Assembly: GCA_905236195.1 (NCBI GenBank)
Contig: CAJOOX010000117.1
Coordinates: 1-6,378 of the forward strand
Source: an uncultured Bacteroidales bacterium
GTDB taxonomy: Bacteria; Bacteroidota; Bacteroidia; Bacteroidales; UBA3663
Reading direction: 5' to 3'
Length of the DNA: 6,378 nt
The position numbers and the translations under genes were made by a program. Numbering within the stretch: position 1 is the stretch's first letter; each line of letters begins with the position of its first letter. The notes below the pieces were generated by a model. The model was not told where the DNA came from. It worked only from the letters and a program-made list of their open reading frames with translations, and did not search any database. Positions 1-6,299 of this stretch are shown in pieces.

Positions 1-85
1 AACGGCACGTACGGTGGTGTGAGAGGTCGGTAAACGTGAAAGTAGGAGATAAACGCCTACGATTAGCGTTTACCTCCTACTCGAT
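1..85 (+). mobile_element. 3' end of a group II intron (end of domain V, domain VI, 3' splice site), truncated by the left window edge
   Basis: Bases 6-16 (CACGTACGGTG region) match the 3' strand of the highly conserved group II intron domain V, and the AA at 1-2 fits the end of its GNRA tetraloop. GTGTGAGAGG (17-26) resembles the usual domain V/VI junction. A large hairpin follows, then the typical 3' end: CCTCCTAC followed by TCGAT, giving an intron end at about 85 (the AY ending expected of group II introns). A72, just before CCTCC, is the candidate branch-point adenosine by analogy with other introns. The rest of the intron, including any reverse transcriptase/maturase gene, lies left of the window. 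The intron reads towards the kinase gene and ends 2 bases beyond that gene's stop codon. The family assignment rests on remembered consensus; the class (IIC-like) is inferred, and the exact last base is uncertain by one or two. Confidence 0.8.
41..81 (+). repeat. Long imperfect inverted repeat within intron domain VI
   Basis: The arms 41-56 and 66-81 pair over 16 positions with one mismatch (A49 against C73) and a 9-base loop at 57-65. No T-tract follows on either strand, so it is not an intrinsic terminator for the kinase gene. Its position just before the 3' splice site makes domain VI of the group II intron the best explanation. An alternative pairing exists: GGTAAACG (29-36) with CGTTTACC (67-74), enclosing a small GTAGG/CCTAC stem (42-46 with 56-60). 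Confidence 0.7.
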
Positions 86-87
86 TA

Positions 88-1758
88 TTATAACTCGAAG
101 ACGCTGCCGCCGATGAACTCGCGCAGGAGCGACTGGTGGGGGATTTCGTCGTCCTTGATGGGCCGGAAGTAGTCGAGCAGATGGAGGAGGCGCTGGGCCT
201 CGTCGGCCTGGGGACAATTGTGTGGCACATCTCGCAGAATCTCGATGATGTGGGGCTTGATGGCCGCAATCTCATAGATCATTGCCGTGTTGAGAATGGC
301 GTCGGCACTTTCCTGGAAGGGGAAAATCCAGCGTTCCTCGCCTTCGCGCACCGAGGGCCACCGTTTGATGGTGTCCTGGGCGGAAGCACCGCGGAACTGG
401 TAGTCGCGCACGATGCGGCGTAGCAGGCGGTTGTCGTGCGACGAGATGTAGTTATGACTGTCGAGACTGATGGAAGTCAGCGCAGAGGCGTAGATTCTGA
501 ATTTCGCGCGGTCCGGAATCATCGCCGTCAGTTCGGGATTGAGGCCGTGAATACCTTCAATCACCAGCATGTTCTCGGGAGCCAATTTCATCGTCTTGCC
601 GCGATATTCGCGACAGCCCTTTTCGAAGTTATAGGTGGGCAGCTGAATCTCCTTGCCTGCCAGCAGGTCGGCCAGATCCTGGTTGAGCTGCTGAAGATCG
701 AGGGCGTAGAGCGACTCGTAGTCGTATTCTCCCTTCTCATCGAGAGGTGTGTCTTCGCGGTTCACAAACCAGTTGTCGAGCGAGATGGCGATAGGGCGTC
801 GCAGATGTGCCGCCAGCTGGATGGAGAGACGTTTGGATGTGGAGGTCTTGCCCGACGAGGAAGGCCCGGCAATGAGAACCACGCGGATGGCAGGGTCGGA
901 GGCAATCCGATTGGCTATCTCAGCGATGCGGTTTTCGAGAATGGCTTCCGTTACACGGATGACGGTTCCCACTTCGACAGCGGCTCTCTGGGAGGTGGTG
1001 ATGTAGTTGAGTGTGCCCACGTTGCGGATGCCGAGCCGGTTGAGGAAATCAATGCGGCTCTTCAGTTCGGCCATCATCTTGGGCTGTTTGCGGACGGAAA
1101 TCAGTTCGGCAGGCTTGGTTCGCTGAGGCAGGACGAGCAGCAGGCCGTCCTCGTGGGCTTTCACGTCGAAGAGCGACAGCATACCCGTGCTGGAAACCAG
1201 CGACGCGCAGTAGGAATCGATATAATCGTCCATCTCGTAATAGGTCTCATAGAGCATGCCTGACGTCTCATAGAGTTCGGCTTTGTCGATAGAGCCGCGT
1301 TCACGCATCATGCGGGCCAGATCGGTCGCGTGAATCTCGTAACGCGTGAAAGGAAGGTCCATGCGAACCAATTCTGTCATGCGTCCCTTGATCCGGTCGA
1401 TTGCCTCTTCGGGAATGCTTTCAGGATAGTCGCTGAGACGTGCAAAACCGCAGTGGGAACGCGAGAATTCGAAACTCACACGACAGCCGTGGAACAGGTC
1501 GTGAACCGCTGCGCAGAGCAGAAAATGGAGCGAACGGCTGTACATGCGGAACCCCGACTCGGAGGTTATGTCGAAGAAGGAGACATCCTTGGGTTCGTAG
1601 AACTCGTAGTCATGGTTCACCGTCCGGGCGTTCACCTTGGCGCCCAGCATGGGATAGTCGAGGTTCCAGGCCATCTGTGCATACAGTTCGCGAAGTGTCG
1701 TGCCCTTTTCGACTGTGTAGTACTGCCGGTTGTTGGTGCAGAATATTTTTGTCTTCAT
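88..1758 (-). CDS. Nucleoside (uridine) kinase-like P-loop protein with N-terminal TGS / ThrRS-like region
   Basis: This 556-residue cytoplasmic protein has two parts. Residues 1-65 look like a TGS domain, and about 70-215 resemble the second additional (editing) domain of threonyl-tRNA synthetase. From about residue 285 there is a uridine kinase/phosphoribulokinase-type P-loop domain: Walker A GPSSSGKT at 298-305, a likely catalytic Asp in SLDNW (D328), a Walker-B-like VIEGIHGL at 399-406, and an Arg-rich lid RRIVRDYQFRG at 447-457. This architecture is widespread in Bacteroidetes and Firmicutes, usually annotated as nucleoside kinase or uridine kinase; NTP-dependent phosphorylation of a nucleoside or similar small molecule is the family-based inference and the true substrate is not shown. 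In the editing-like region H78 aligns with the second His of the HxxxH motif, but the first His appears to be Ser74. The ATG at 1758 is chosen because it opens the TGS domain and lies about 20 bases from a -7 box. The gene is alone on its strand. Its stop (TAA) is 2 bases from the group II intron, and no terminator of its own is visible. Confidence 0.9.
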   Translation of the reverse strand: MKTKIFCTNNRQYYTVEKGTTLRELYAQMAWNLDYPMLGAKVNARTVNHDYEFYEPKDVSFFDITSESGFRMYSRSLHFLLCAAVHDLFHGCRVSFEFSRSHCGFARLSDYPESIPEEAIDRIKGRMTELVRMDLPFTRYEIHATDLARMMRERGSIDKAELYETSGMLYETYYEMDDYIDSYCASLVSSTGMLSLFDVKAHEDGLLLVLPQRTKPAELISVRKQPKMMAELKSRIDFLNRLGIRNVGTLNYITTSQRAAVEVGTVIRVTEAILENRIAEIANRIASDPAIRVVLIAGPSSSGKTSTSKRLSIQLAAHLRRPIAISLDNWFVNREDTPLDEKGEYDYESLYALDLQQLNQDLADLLAGKEIQLPTYNFEKGCREYRGKTMKLAPENMLVIEGIHGLNPELTAMIPDRAKFRIYASALTSISLDSHNYISSHDNRLLRRIVRDYQFRGASAQDTIKRWPSVREGEERWIFPFQESADAILNTAMIYEIAAIKPHIIEILRDVPHNCPQADEAQRLLHLLDYFRPIKDDEIPHQSLLREFIGGSVFEL

Positions 1759-1777
1759 AATACGTTGAATTTTGCTA

Positions 1778-1785
1778 CAAAGATA
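1778..1785 (-). promoter_or_regulatory. Bacteroidetes-type -7 promoter element for the kinase gene
   Basis: Read on the minus strand the bases are TATCTTTG, an exact fit to the Bacteroidetes -7 consensus TAnnTTTG. It ends 20 bases upstream of the ATG at 1758, so the leader would be only about 12-16 bases long, with no Shine-Dalgarno sequence, as is common in this phylum. No convincing -33 TTTG element was seen upstream. No transcript evidence is available. Confidence 0.6.
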
Positions 1786-1849
1786 GTTGTTTTTTGGAAT
1801 TTTGGGCCTCAGAATGCATAAAATGATGAGATTTTTTTATTTTTAACCC

Positions 1850-1864
1850 CCTATAGTACCTATA
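1850..1864. repeat. Short direct repeat CCTATA in the divergent promoter region
   Basis: CCTATA occurs at 1850-1855 and again at 1859-1864, a 9-base period, within 31 bases upstream of the plus-strand -7 box at 1881. This covers the place where the -33 element would be expected, so the repeat could be an activator or repressor half-site pair. This is inference from position only; a chance repeat of this length in an AT-rich leader is also plausible. Confidence 0.3.
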
Positions 1865-1880
1865 TTTCAAGAAAAAACGT

Positions 1881-1888
1881 TATTTTTG
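1881..1888 (+). promoter_or_regulatory. Bacteroidetes-type -7 promoter element for the transporter-menA-lipoprotein operon
   Basis: TATTTTTG is an exact match to TAnnTTTG and is followed by CC, a frequent context in this phylum. Transcription would begin around 1893-1897. The TTG at 1886-1888, the most upstream possible start of the transporter frame, lies inside this box and so would not be in the transcript. This argues for the GTG at 1940 as start, with a leader of about 45 bases. No clear -33 TTTG element is visible. Confidence 0.6.
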
Positions 1889-1939
1889 CCAAGAATTAAA
1901 GCTCAGTTTTCATTTTCTATCATAAACGATTCACTGAAC

Positions 1940-3625
1940 GTGGGACAGATTTTATTACTGATTTTAAGCCTCGTCGGGGGTATTGCACTTTTCCTCTACG
2001 GTATGAGGGTGATGAGCCAGGGCGTGCTCAAGCTCTCAGGTTCCAGGATCCGTTCGTCTCTGCGTGACATCAAACCTCAGTTTTTGCCCTGTTTCGGTCT
2101 GGGCGCATGGATGACCGCGCTGATCCAGTCATCATCGGCAGCCACCGTCATGACGGTAGGTATGGTGAACGCGGGACTGCTCACTGTGGCTCAGTCCATC
2201 GCAGTCATTATGGGTGCCAACGTAGGTACAACCATTACAGCGTGGAGCCTGGCCCTTTTCGGCTATGCTTTCCCGATCGGCATCTATGCCATCCCGCTTG
2301 TGGTGCTGGCCCTGCCGTTCACCTATTCCTCGAAAATCACCCGTAAGCCCTGGGGTGAAATTCTCATGGGCGCGGCCATCATGATACTGGGGTTCACCAC
2401 CTTCATCGGCATGGTTCCTGAAGCCGACCAGCAGTCAACGCTGTGGATCGTGACTCAAACCCTCGATTCGTGGGGTTACGGCGGGGTGATGATTACCTTC
2501 CTGCTGGGCCTTTGTATCACCATTGCCCTGCAGTCGTCATCAGCCACCATCCTGTGTGCGATGGCGTTCTGTGCTGCCGGCTGGATTTCGTTTCCGCTGG
2601 CTATCGGCTGGATGATGGGCGACAACGTGGGTACCTCCCTTACCGCAGTCTTTGCCGCCAAACGCACCTCGGTGAACGGCCGCCGTGCTGCCTATGCCCA
2701 CCTGTGGTTCAATATCTTTGGTCTCGTATGGGCTCTTCCGCTGGTGTATCCCATCGACGAGTGGCTCACCCCAGGCCACATGCCGGCAGTGGGTCTCGCC
2801 TTTGCCTGCGCGGCCTTCCACACCTTGTACAATCTCATTACAGCCGCCCTGCTGATCGGCTTTATTCCCTATATCGAACGGCTGCTGACCCGTGCCTTCC
2901 CAGTGCGCGAGGAGGATGATGAGGAATTCCACCTCAACTTCATCCAGGGAGGTCCGCTTTCCACCGCCGAGCTTTCGGTCGAGGAGGCCCGCAAGGAGAG
3001 TGTCACCTTCGGCCGCCGCTGCCAGAAGATGTTCGGAATCACCGACGAGTTTGTCCACATGCCCATCAACGGCGAACAGCACAGCCACACCTTCTCGCGC
3101 ATCGAGAAGTACGAGAAAATCACCGACCGCATCGAGCTCGAGATTGTGCGCTATCTCAACCATCTGGACCGAAGTTCCATCTCGGCCCGTATCAACGAGC
3201 GCATCCGCTCGCTCTTCAAGATATGCGACGAACTCGAATCCATTGGCGACAGCTGTTATCACATTGCCCGCGCCGTAGTGCGTAAGCGTGACAACAAAAT
3301 CGAGTTCTCGTCCGCACAACAGGCCAATATAGACAAAATGATAGCCTTCACGCACCGCGACATCAACCTGATGCTCGAACTGATGGAGAAACGCGACCTC
3401 CAGGCGGCCGACCTGCAGCAGGCAGAAGCCTACGAGAACGAGGTCAACAGTTTCCGCAACGAACTGCGTGAAGAGAATATCAAGAATGTCCAGGAAGGTA
3501 TCTACAGCTATCAGAGCGGTACTATCTACATGGATATCGTCTCGGAGTGTGAACGCCTCTGCGACTTCGTAATCAATATCGTGCAGGCGCTCGACGAACA
3601 ATCGACACGCCACTTCCTGTCATGA
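1940..3625 (+). CDS. Na+/phosphate cotransporter family protein with C-terminal PhoU-like domain
   Basis: This is an inner-membrane protein of the NptA/PNaS (Na/Pi-cotransporter II-related) family, expected to couple Na+ entry to phosphate uptake or export. Numbering is from the GTG start (561 residues). The N-terminal ~315 residues are hydrophobic and contain the family's inverted duplication: QSSSA at 63-67 followed by GANVGTT at 92-98, and QSSSA at 198-202 followed by GDNVGTS at 227-233. From about residue 375 the protein is soluble, helical and charged, with PhoU-like signatures ESIGDSCYHIAR (433-444) and ECERLCDFVINI (536-547), as in the common fused bacterial form. No ATG is available upstream of the first membrane helix (frame closed by TAA at 1844). 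The GTG at 1940 puts the helix almost at the N-terminus, as in relatives; the TTG at 1886 would add 18 residues but overlaps the -7 box. The stop overlaps menA by 4 bases (ATGA). Family call is firm; substrate and direction are inferred, and the start is uncertain. Confidence 0.88.
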   Translation: MGQILLLILSLVGGIALFLYGMRVMSQGVLKLSGSRIRSSLRDIKPQFLPCFGLGAWMTALIQSSSAATVMTVGMVNAGLLTVAQSIAVIMGANVGTTITAWSLALFGYAFPIGIYAIPLVVLALPFTYSSKITRKPWGEILMGAAIMILGFTTFIGMVPEADQQSTLWIVTQTLDSWGYGGVMITFLLGLCITIALQSSSATILCAMAFCAAGWISFPLAIGWMMGDNVGTSLTAVFAAKRTSVNGRRAAYAHLWFNIFGLVWALPLVYPIDEWLTPGHMPAVGLAFACAAFHTLYNLITAALLIGFIPYIERLLTRAFPVREEDDEEFHLNFIQGGPLSTAELSVEEARKESVTFGRRCQKMFGITDEFVHMPINGEQHSHTFSRIEKYEKITDRIELEIVRYLNHLDRSSISARINERIRSLFKICDELESIGDSCYHIARAVVRKRDNKIEFSSAQQANIDKMIAFTHRDINLMLELMEKRDLQAADLQQAEAYENEVNSFRNELREENIKNVQEGIYSYQSGTIYMDIVSECERLCDFVINIVQALDEQSTRHFLS

Positions 3626-4551
3626 CTGAAGTAAAACCCGGATCTCTGAAAGCCTGGATACTTGCGGCACGTCCCAAGACGCTGTCCGGAGCACTCATCC
3701 CCGTGATGCTGGCTACCGCATTGGCTTATTCTGACGGCTGTTTCGATTGGGTCAATGCGCTGCTTTGCGCCCTCTTTGCGTGCGGCATGCAAGTGGCGGC
3801 CAATTTCATCAACGACTGGTGGGATTACCGCAAGGGCAGCGACGGCGCCGACCGCCTGGGCCCGGAACGTGCTTGCGCCCAGGGCTGGATAAAACCCGGG
3901 GCAATGGTCCGGGGTATCCTGGTGACGGTGGCTGTGAGTTGTCTCGCCTTCGGTTTGCCCGTGGTTCTGCGTTCCTGCGGCAACATGGTCTGCGGAGGCT
4001 GGGAGATTGTAGCCGCGGGTGTGGCAAGCGTCGTGTTCGCTTTCGTCTATACGCTGTGGTTCTCCTACTGGGGTCTGGGTGACCTTCTGGTACTGCTGTT
4101 CTTCGGGCTTGTGCCTGTTTGCGGTACGTACTATGTGCAGGCTTTCACCCTCACCGGCGACACTTTCATCCTATCGGCCATCTCTGGCGTGGCCATCGAT
4201 GCGCTGCTCTTCATCAACAATTACCGCGACCGCGATCAGGACCGCGAGAACGGCAAACAGACGCTTATCGTACGCTGGGGCGAGCCTTTCGGCCGCTGGG
4301 GCTATCTGGCCATCGGTATTATCGTGACCCTGCTGGGCGCGTGGCTTGCAGTGCGCCGCGAGTTGCCTGAAGTGGCCTTCTTCTTCGGCATCGTGGTCTA
4401 TCTGGCCCTCCACATCCGTACCTGGCGCCGGCTGTGCGACATGCGGCACGGACGACAACTCAATATCCTGCTGGGAGAAACCTCACGCAACATGCTCCTG
4501 CTGGGTATCCTACTGAGCCTCGCACTGATCAATTTCAGAACCCGAATATAA
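3622..4551 (+). CDS. menA: 1,4-dihydroxy-2-naphthoate polyprenyltransferase
   Basis: This UbiA-superfamily membrane enzyme attaches a polyprenyl chain to 1,4-dihydroxy-2-naphthoate, giving demethylmenaquinone, the membrane step of menaquinone synthesis. The 309 residues fit MenA length, with roughly eight or nine hydrophobic segments. The first Asp-rich motif is NDWWDYRKGSD (64-74), which binds Mg2+-diphosphate. The second is NNYRDRDQDRENGKQTL (199-215), close to the MenA pattern NNxRDxxxDxxxGKxTL. The AARPKTL near the N-terminus (15-21) and the segment WGLGDLLVLLFFG (150-162) are also typical of MenA rather than UbiA. The ATG overlaps the transporter's stop (ATGA), implying translational coupling and shared transcription. 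No other menaquinone genes are in the window. 4-hydroxybenzoate or heme O prenyltransferase are less likely given these motifs. Confidence 0.92.
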   Translation: MTEVKPGSLKAWILAARPKTLSGALIPVMLATALAYSDGCFDWVNALLCALFACGMQVAANFINDWWDYRKGSDGADRLGPERACAQGWIKPGAMVRGILVTVAVSCLAFGLPVVLRSCGNMVCGGWEIVAAGVASVVFAFVYTLWFSYWGLGDLLVLLFFGLVPVCGTYYVQAFTLTGDTFILSAISGVAIDALLFINNYRDRDQDRENGKQTLIVRWGEPFGRWGYLAIGIIVTLLGAWLAVRRELPEVAFFFGIVVYLALHIRTWRRLCDMRHGRQLNILLGETSRNMLLLGILLSLALINFRTRI

Positions 4552-4570
4552 TCAAATTATATACATCCCT

Positions 4571-6247
4571 ATGAAAATTTCAAGGTTAGTGATTTCCGCA
4601 GTTTCGCTGCTCGCCCTGATGTCAGGCTGCGATACCGTTGATACGTTCGACTGGAATTCTAAGTACTACGGCACGCCCGATCAGGTCTATGCCATGACTT
4701 TCAATACCTTGTTCCCCAAAATCAAAGAAAGCTCCACGTGGAGTACCCTGCAGACGGACTCAATACGTGTGACTGCCCTTTCGCCTGAGGCAACCATGGG
4801 TGTGCAGGTCTTTACCGCCGAACCCTGCGGTTCGCGCAGCGACTGTTTTATGCTATATGAAGGAACTGTCAACACAGGCAGGTCTGCCGGACTCGTCTTC
4901 GATGTTCCGATGGGTCTCAGTTATGTTTATGTAGCCTTTGTTCAGAAAGACGGTGCCCGAACGATCTTTCCAATGTCTGTGGGGGGCGTCCGCTCCATGC
5001 GTGTGAATCCCGCCCAGACCTATACGGCAGCAGGTATGAGCCTTGTGGAACCCTCGACAAGTTCTTACTATCCCTTCGCTTCATCCTACTACACACATTC
5101 CTATACCACCTATTCGGAGTTCCGCAGCAACTTTAACCGCAGCAACGGTCTGTGCACCTCGTTCGAATATATGAGTTTGGGCAATGATGTCTATCTGATT
5201 CCCTTCGGCAACTCCGACGAGACCGACCGCACACTCTACTATTACGCATATAACCCGACAGGCATCACCACAGACGATGTGAAGGCTGCCATCAGCGCCG
5301 GTACCATATCGGGCACCAGGCTCTATGCTTCCAGCGACCAGGTTGTCTGGTCCGTCAACTCGACAAGCGAGCCCTATCGCACCAAACCCTATATACTGCG
5401 CGGCATCCCCTCAGGCTATCGCGTCCTGTTTTACACGGTCAGCAATTCCGGTAAGATACTGACTTCGAATGCCAACTATAACAGCAACAGCGTTCCAGCA
5501 GCAGGGGTGATGGAGGTTAACGGACACACCATCGTGCGTTTCGATGAGGCCGGTTCGAATGCATCGGTCAACGGAACACGTACCAATGGATATGACGATC
5601 TGGCTTTCGGCCTCTACGGCGGTGCTGTTCTCGACTTTGAGAACGATCCTTCGTCCTACAAAGAATATGGCGTGACCTATGCTTTTGAGGCACCGTTGAC
5701 CACAGCTGAAACGGATTGCGACTTCAATGACGCTATCGTTCGCGTGCATCATGTGGTGGGCCGTAACAAACTCCTCATCATCCCCGTGGCAGTGGGGGAG
5801 AAGGGTTGCGAGCTCCATGTGGATTTTAAGGAGACGGTTATTCTGCCGGAACTCCATCAACTGCTGGGAACCGACACAACAGCTACCGTCAATACGGAAA
5901 GCATCACCGTTACGAAATTCGATACCACAACAATCGAAGTGCCGGCAGACTATCTGTTGACCAATAACCTGCATGATATCCGATTCGGCGTGAAGGTGGG
6001 AACAACGGCAGAGCGTTATTATAGCCTGCCGACTGCAACCGGCACAACGACGAATGTCTTTGTATTGGCCTCGCCCCGTTGGAACTGGTCTCTCGAGGGA
6101 ACGTCCATTGCCACACCCTATCCCTCTGTTGTCCGCTGGGCAGCCGTGCCTACTGCCTATTCCAACTGGTATACCACCACATGGACGACAATCACCGATC
6201 GCATCAACAACGGTTCCTTCATTGCCGGCGACAGCCAGATCAACTGA
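4571..6247 (+). CDS. LruC-domain (DUF4842) lipoprotein of unknown function
   Basis: This 558-residue protein begins with a lipoprotein signal peptide: MKISR, a hydrophobic stretch (6-17) and a lipobox LMSGC with the lipidated Cys at 20. The first ~320 residues have no motif I recognise and look beta-rich, with Ser/Tyr/Thr-rich stretches (e.g. 162-182). The C-terminal half fits the LruC/DUF4842 domain of Bacteroidetes and some Proteobacteria: YDDLAFGLYGG (341-351), the acidic signature TDCDFNDAIVRV (381-392), which may bind a metal such as Ca2+, and the closing pattern with ATPYPSVVRW (514-523) and NWY (532-534). The role of the family is unknown; exported, envelope-anchored placement is inferred from the lipobox. 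Residues after Cys20 (DTVD) are only weakly like the acidic surface-export signal of Bacteroidetes, so surface display is undecided. It starts 19 bases after menA with no -7 box of its own seen, so it is probably co-transcribed, and it is followed by the operon terminator. Confidence 0.85.
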   Translation: MKISRLVISAVSLLALMSGCDTVDTFDWNSKYYGTPDQVYAMTFNTLFPKIKESSTWSTLQTDSIRVTALSPEATMGVQVFTAEPCGSRSDCFMLYEGTVNTGRSAGLVFDVPMGLSYVYVAFVQKDGARTIFPMSVGGVRSMRVNPAQTYTAAGMSLVEPSTSSYYPFASSYYTHSYTTYSEFRSNFNRSNGLCTSFEYMSLGNDVYLIPFGNSDETDRTLYYYAYNPTGITTDDVKAAISAGTISGTRLYASSDQVVWSVNSTSEPYRTKPYILRGIPSGYRVLFYTVSNSGKILTSNANYNSNSVPAAGVMEVNGHTIVRFDEAGSNASVNGTRTNGYDDLAFGLYGGAVLDFENDPSSYKEYGVTYAFEAPLTTAETDCDFNDAIVRVHHVVGRNKLLIIPVAVGEKGCELHVDFKETVILPELHQLLGTDTTATVNTESITVTKFDTTTIEVPADYLLTNNLHDIRFGVKVGTTAERYYSLPTATGTTTNVFVLASPRWNWSLEGTSIATPYPSVVRWAAVPTAYSNWYTTTWTTITDRINNGSFIAGDSQIN

Positions 6248-6267
6248 TCAGGTGTGATATAAACCAG

Positions 6268-6298
6268 AAAACAGCGCCCCGAGGGGTGCTGTTTTTTT
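6268..6298 (+). terminator. Rho-independent terminator of the three-gene operon
   Basis: Bases 6268-6279 pair with 6284-6295 around a CGAG tetraloop (6280-6283): AACAGCGCCC against GGGTGCTGTT with one G-T wobble at 6276/6287, extended by A-T pairs into the T-tract. Seven Ts run at 6292-6298. It starts 20 bases after the lipoprotein stop codon and ends transcription on the plus strand. Because A-runs precede the stem it could work in both directions. It is also the likely targeting feature for the intron that starts directly after it. Confidence 0.9.
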
Positions 6299-6299
6299 A

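Noticed and set aside
41..81. Hairpin considered as a terminator for the kinase gene
   Set aside because: No T-tract follows on the minus strand, and position and flanking sequence fit group II intron domain VI better.
436..1263. Long plus-strand open frame (275 codons) opposite the kinase gene
   Set aside because: It lies fully antisense to a clear protein family member, its product has no recognisable motif, and its composition reflects the GC-rich codons of the other strand.
1861..1868. TATATTTC as an alternative -7 box
   Set aside because: It lacks the final G of TAnnTTTG, while an exact match lies 20 bases downstream at 1881-1888.
2540..3613. Long minus-strand open frame (357 codons) opposite the transporter gene
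   Set aside because: It is antisense to conserved transporter and PhoU-like sequence, with no family resemblance or promoter; a shadow of biased codon use.
4552..4570. Separate promoter for the lipoprotein gene
   Set aside because: The 19-base AT-rich gap and the end of menA contain no TAnnTTTG match; read-through from the upstream genes is simpler.
4628..4645. Surface-export signal after the lipobox cysteine
   Set aside because: DTVD has two acidic residues but not the contiguous K/S-D/E-rich run typical of Bacteroidetes surface lipoproteins, so it cannot be called.
5411..5974. Minus-strand open frame (187 codons) opposite the LruC lipoprotein gene
   Set aside because: It overlaps the conserved LruC signature region on the other strand and shows no protein-like motif.
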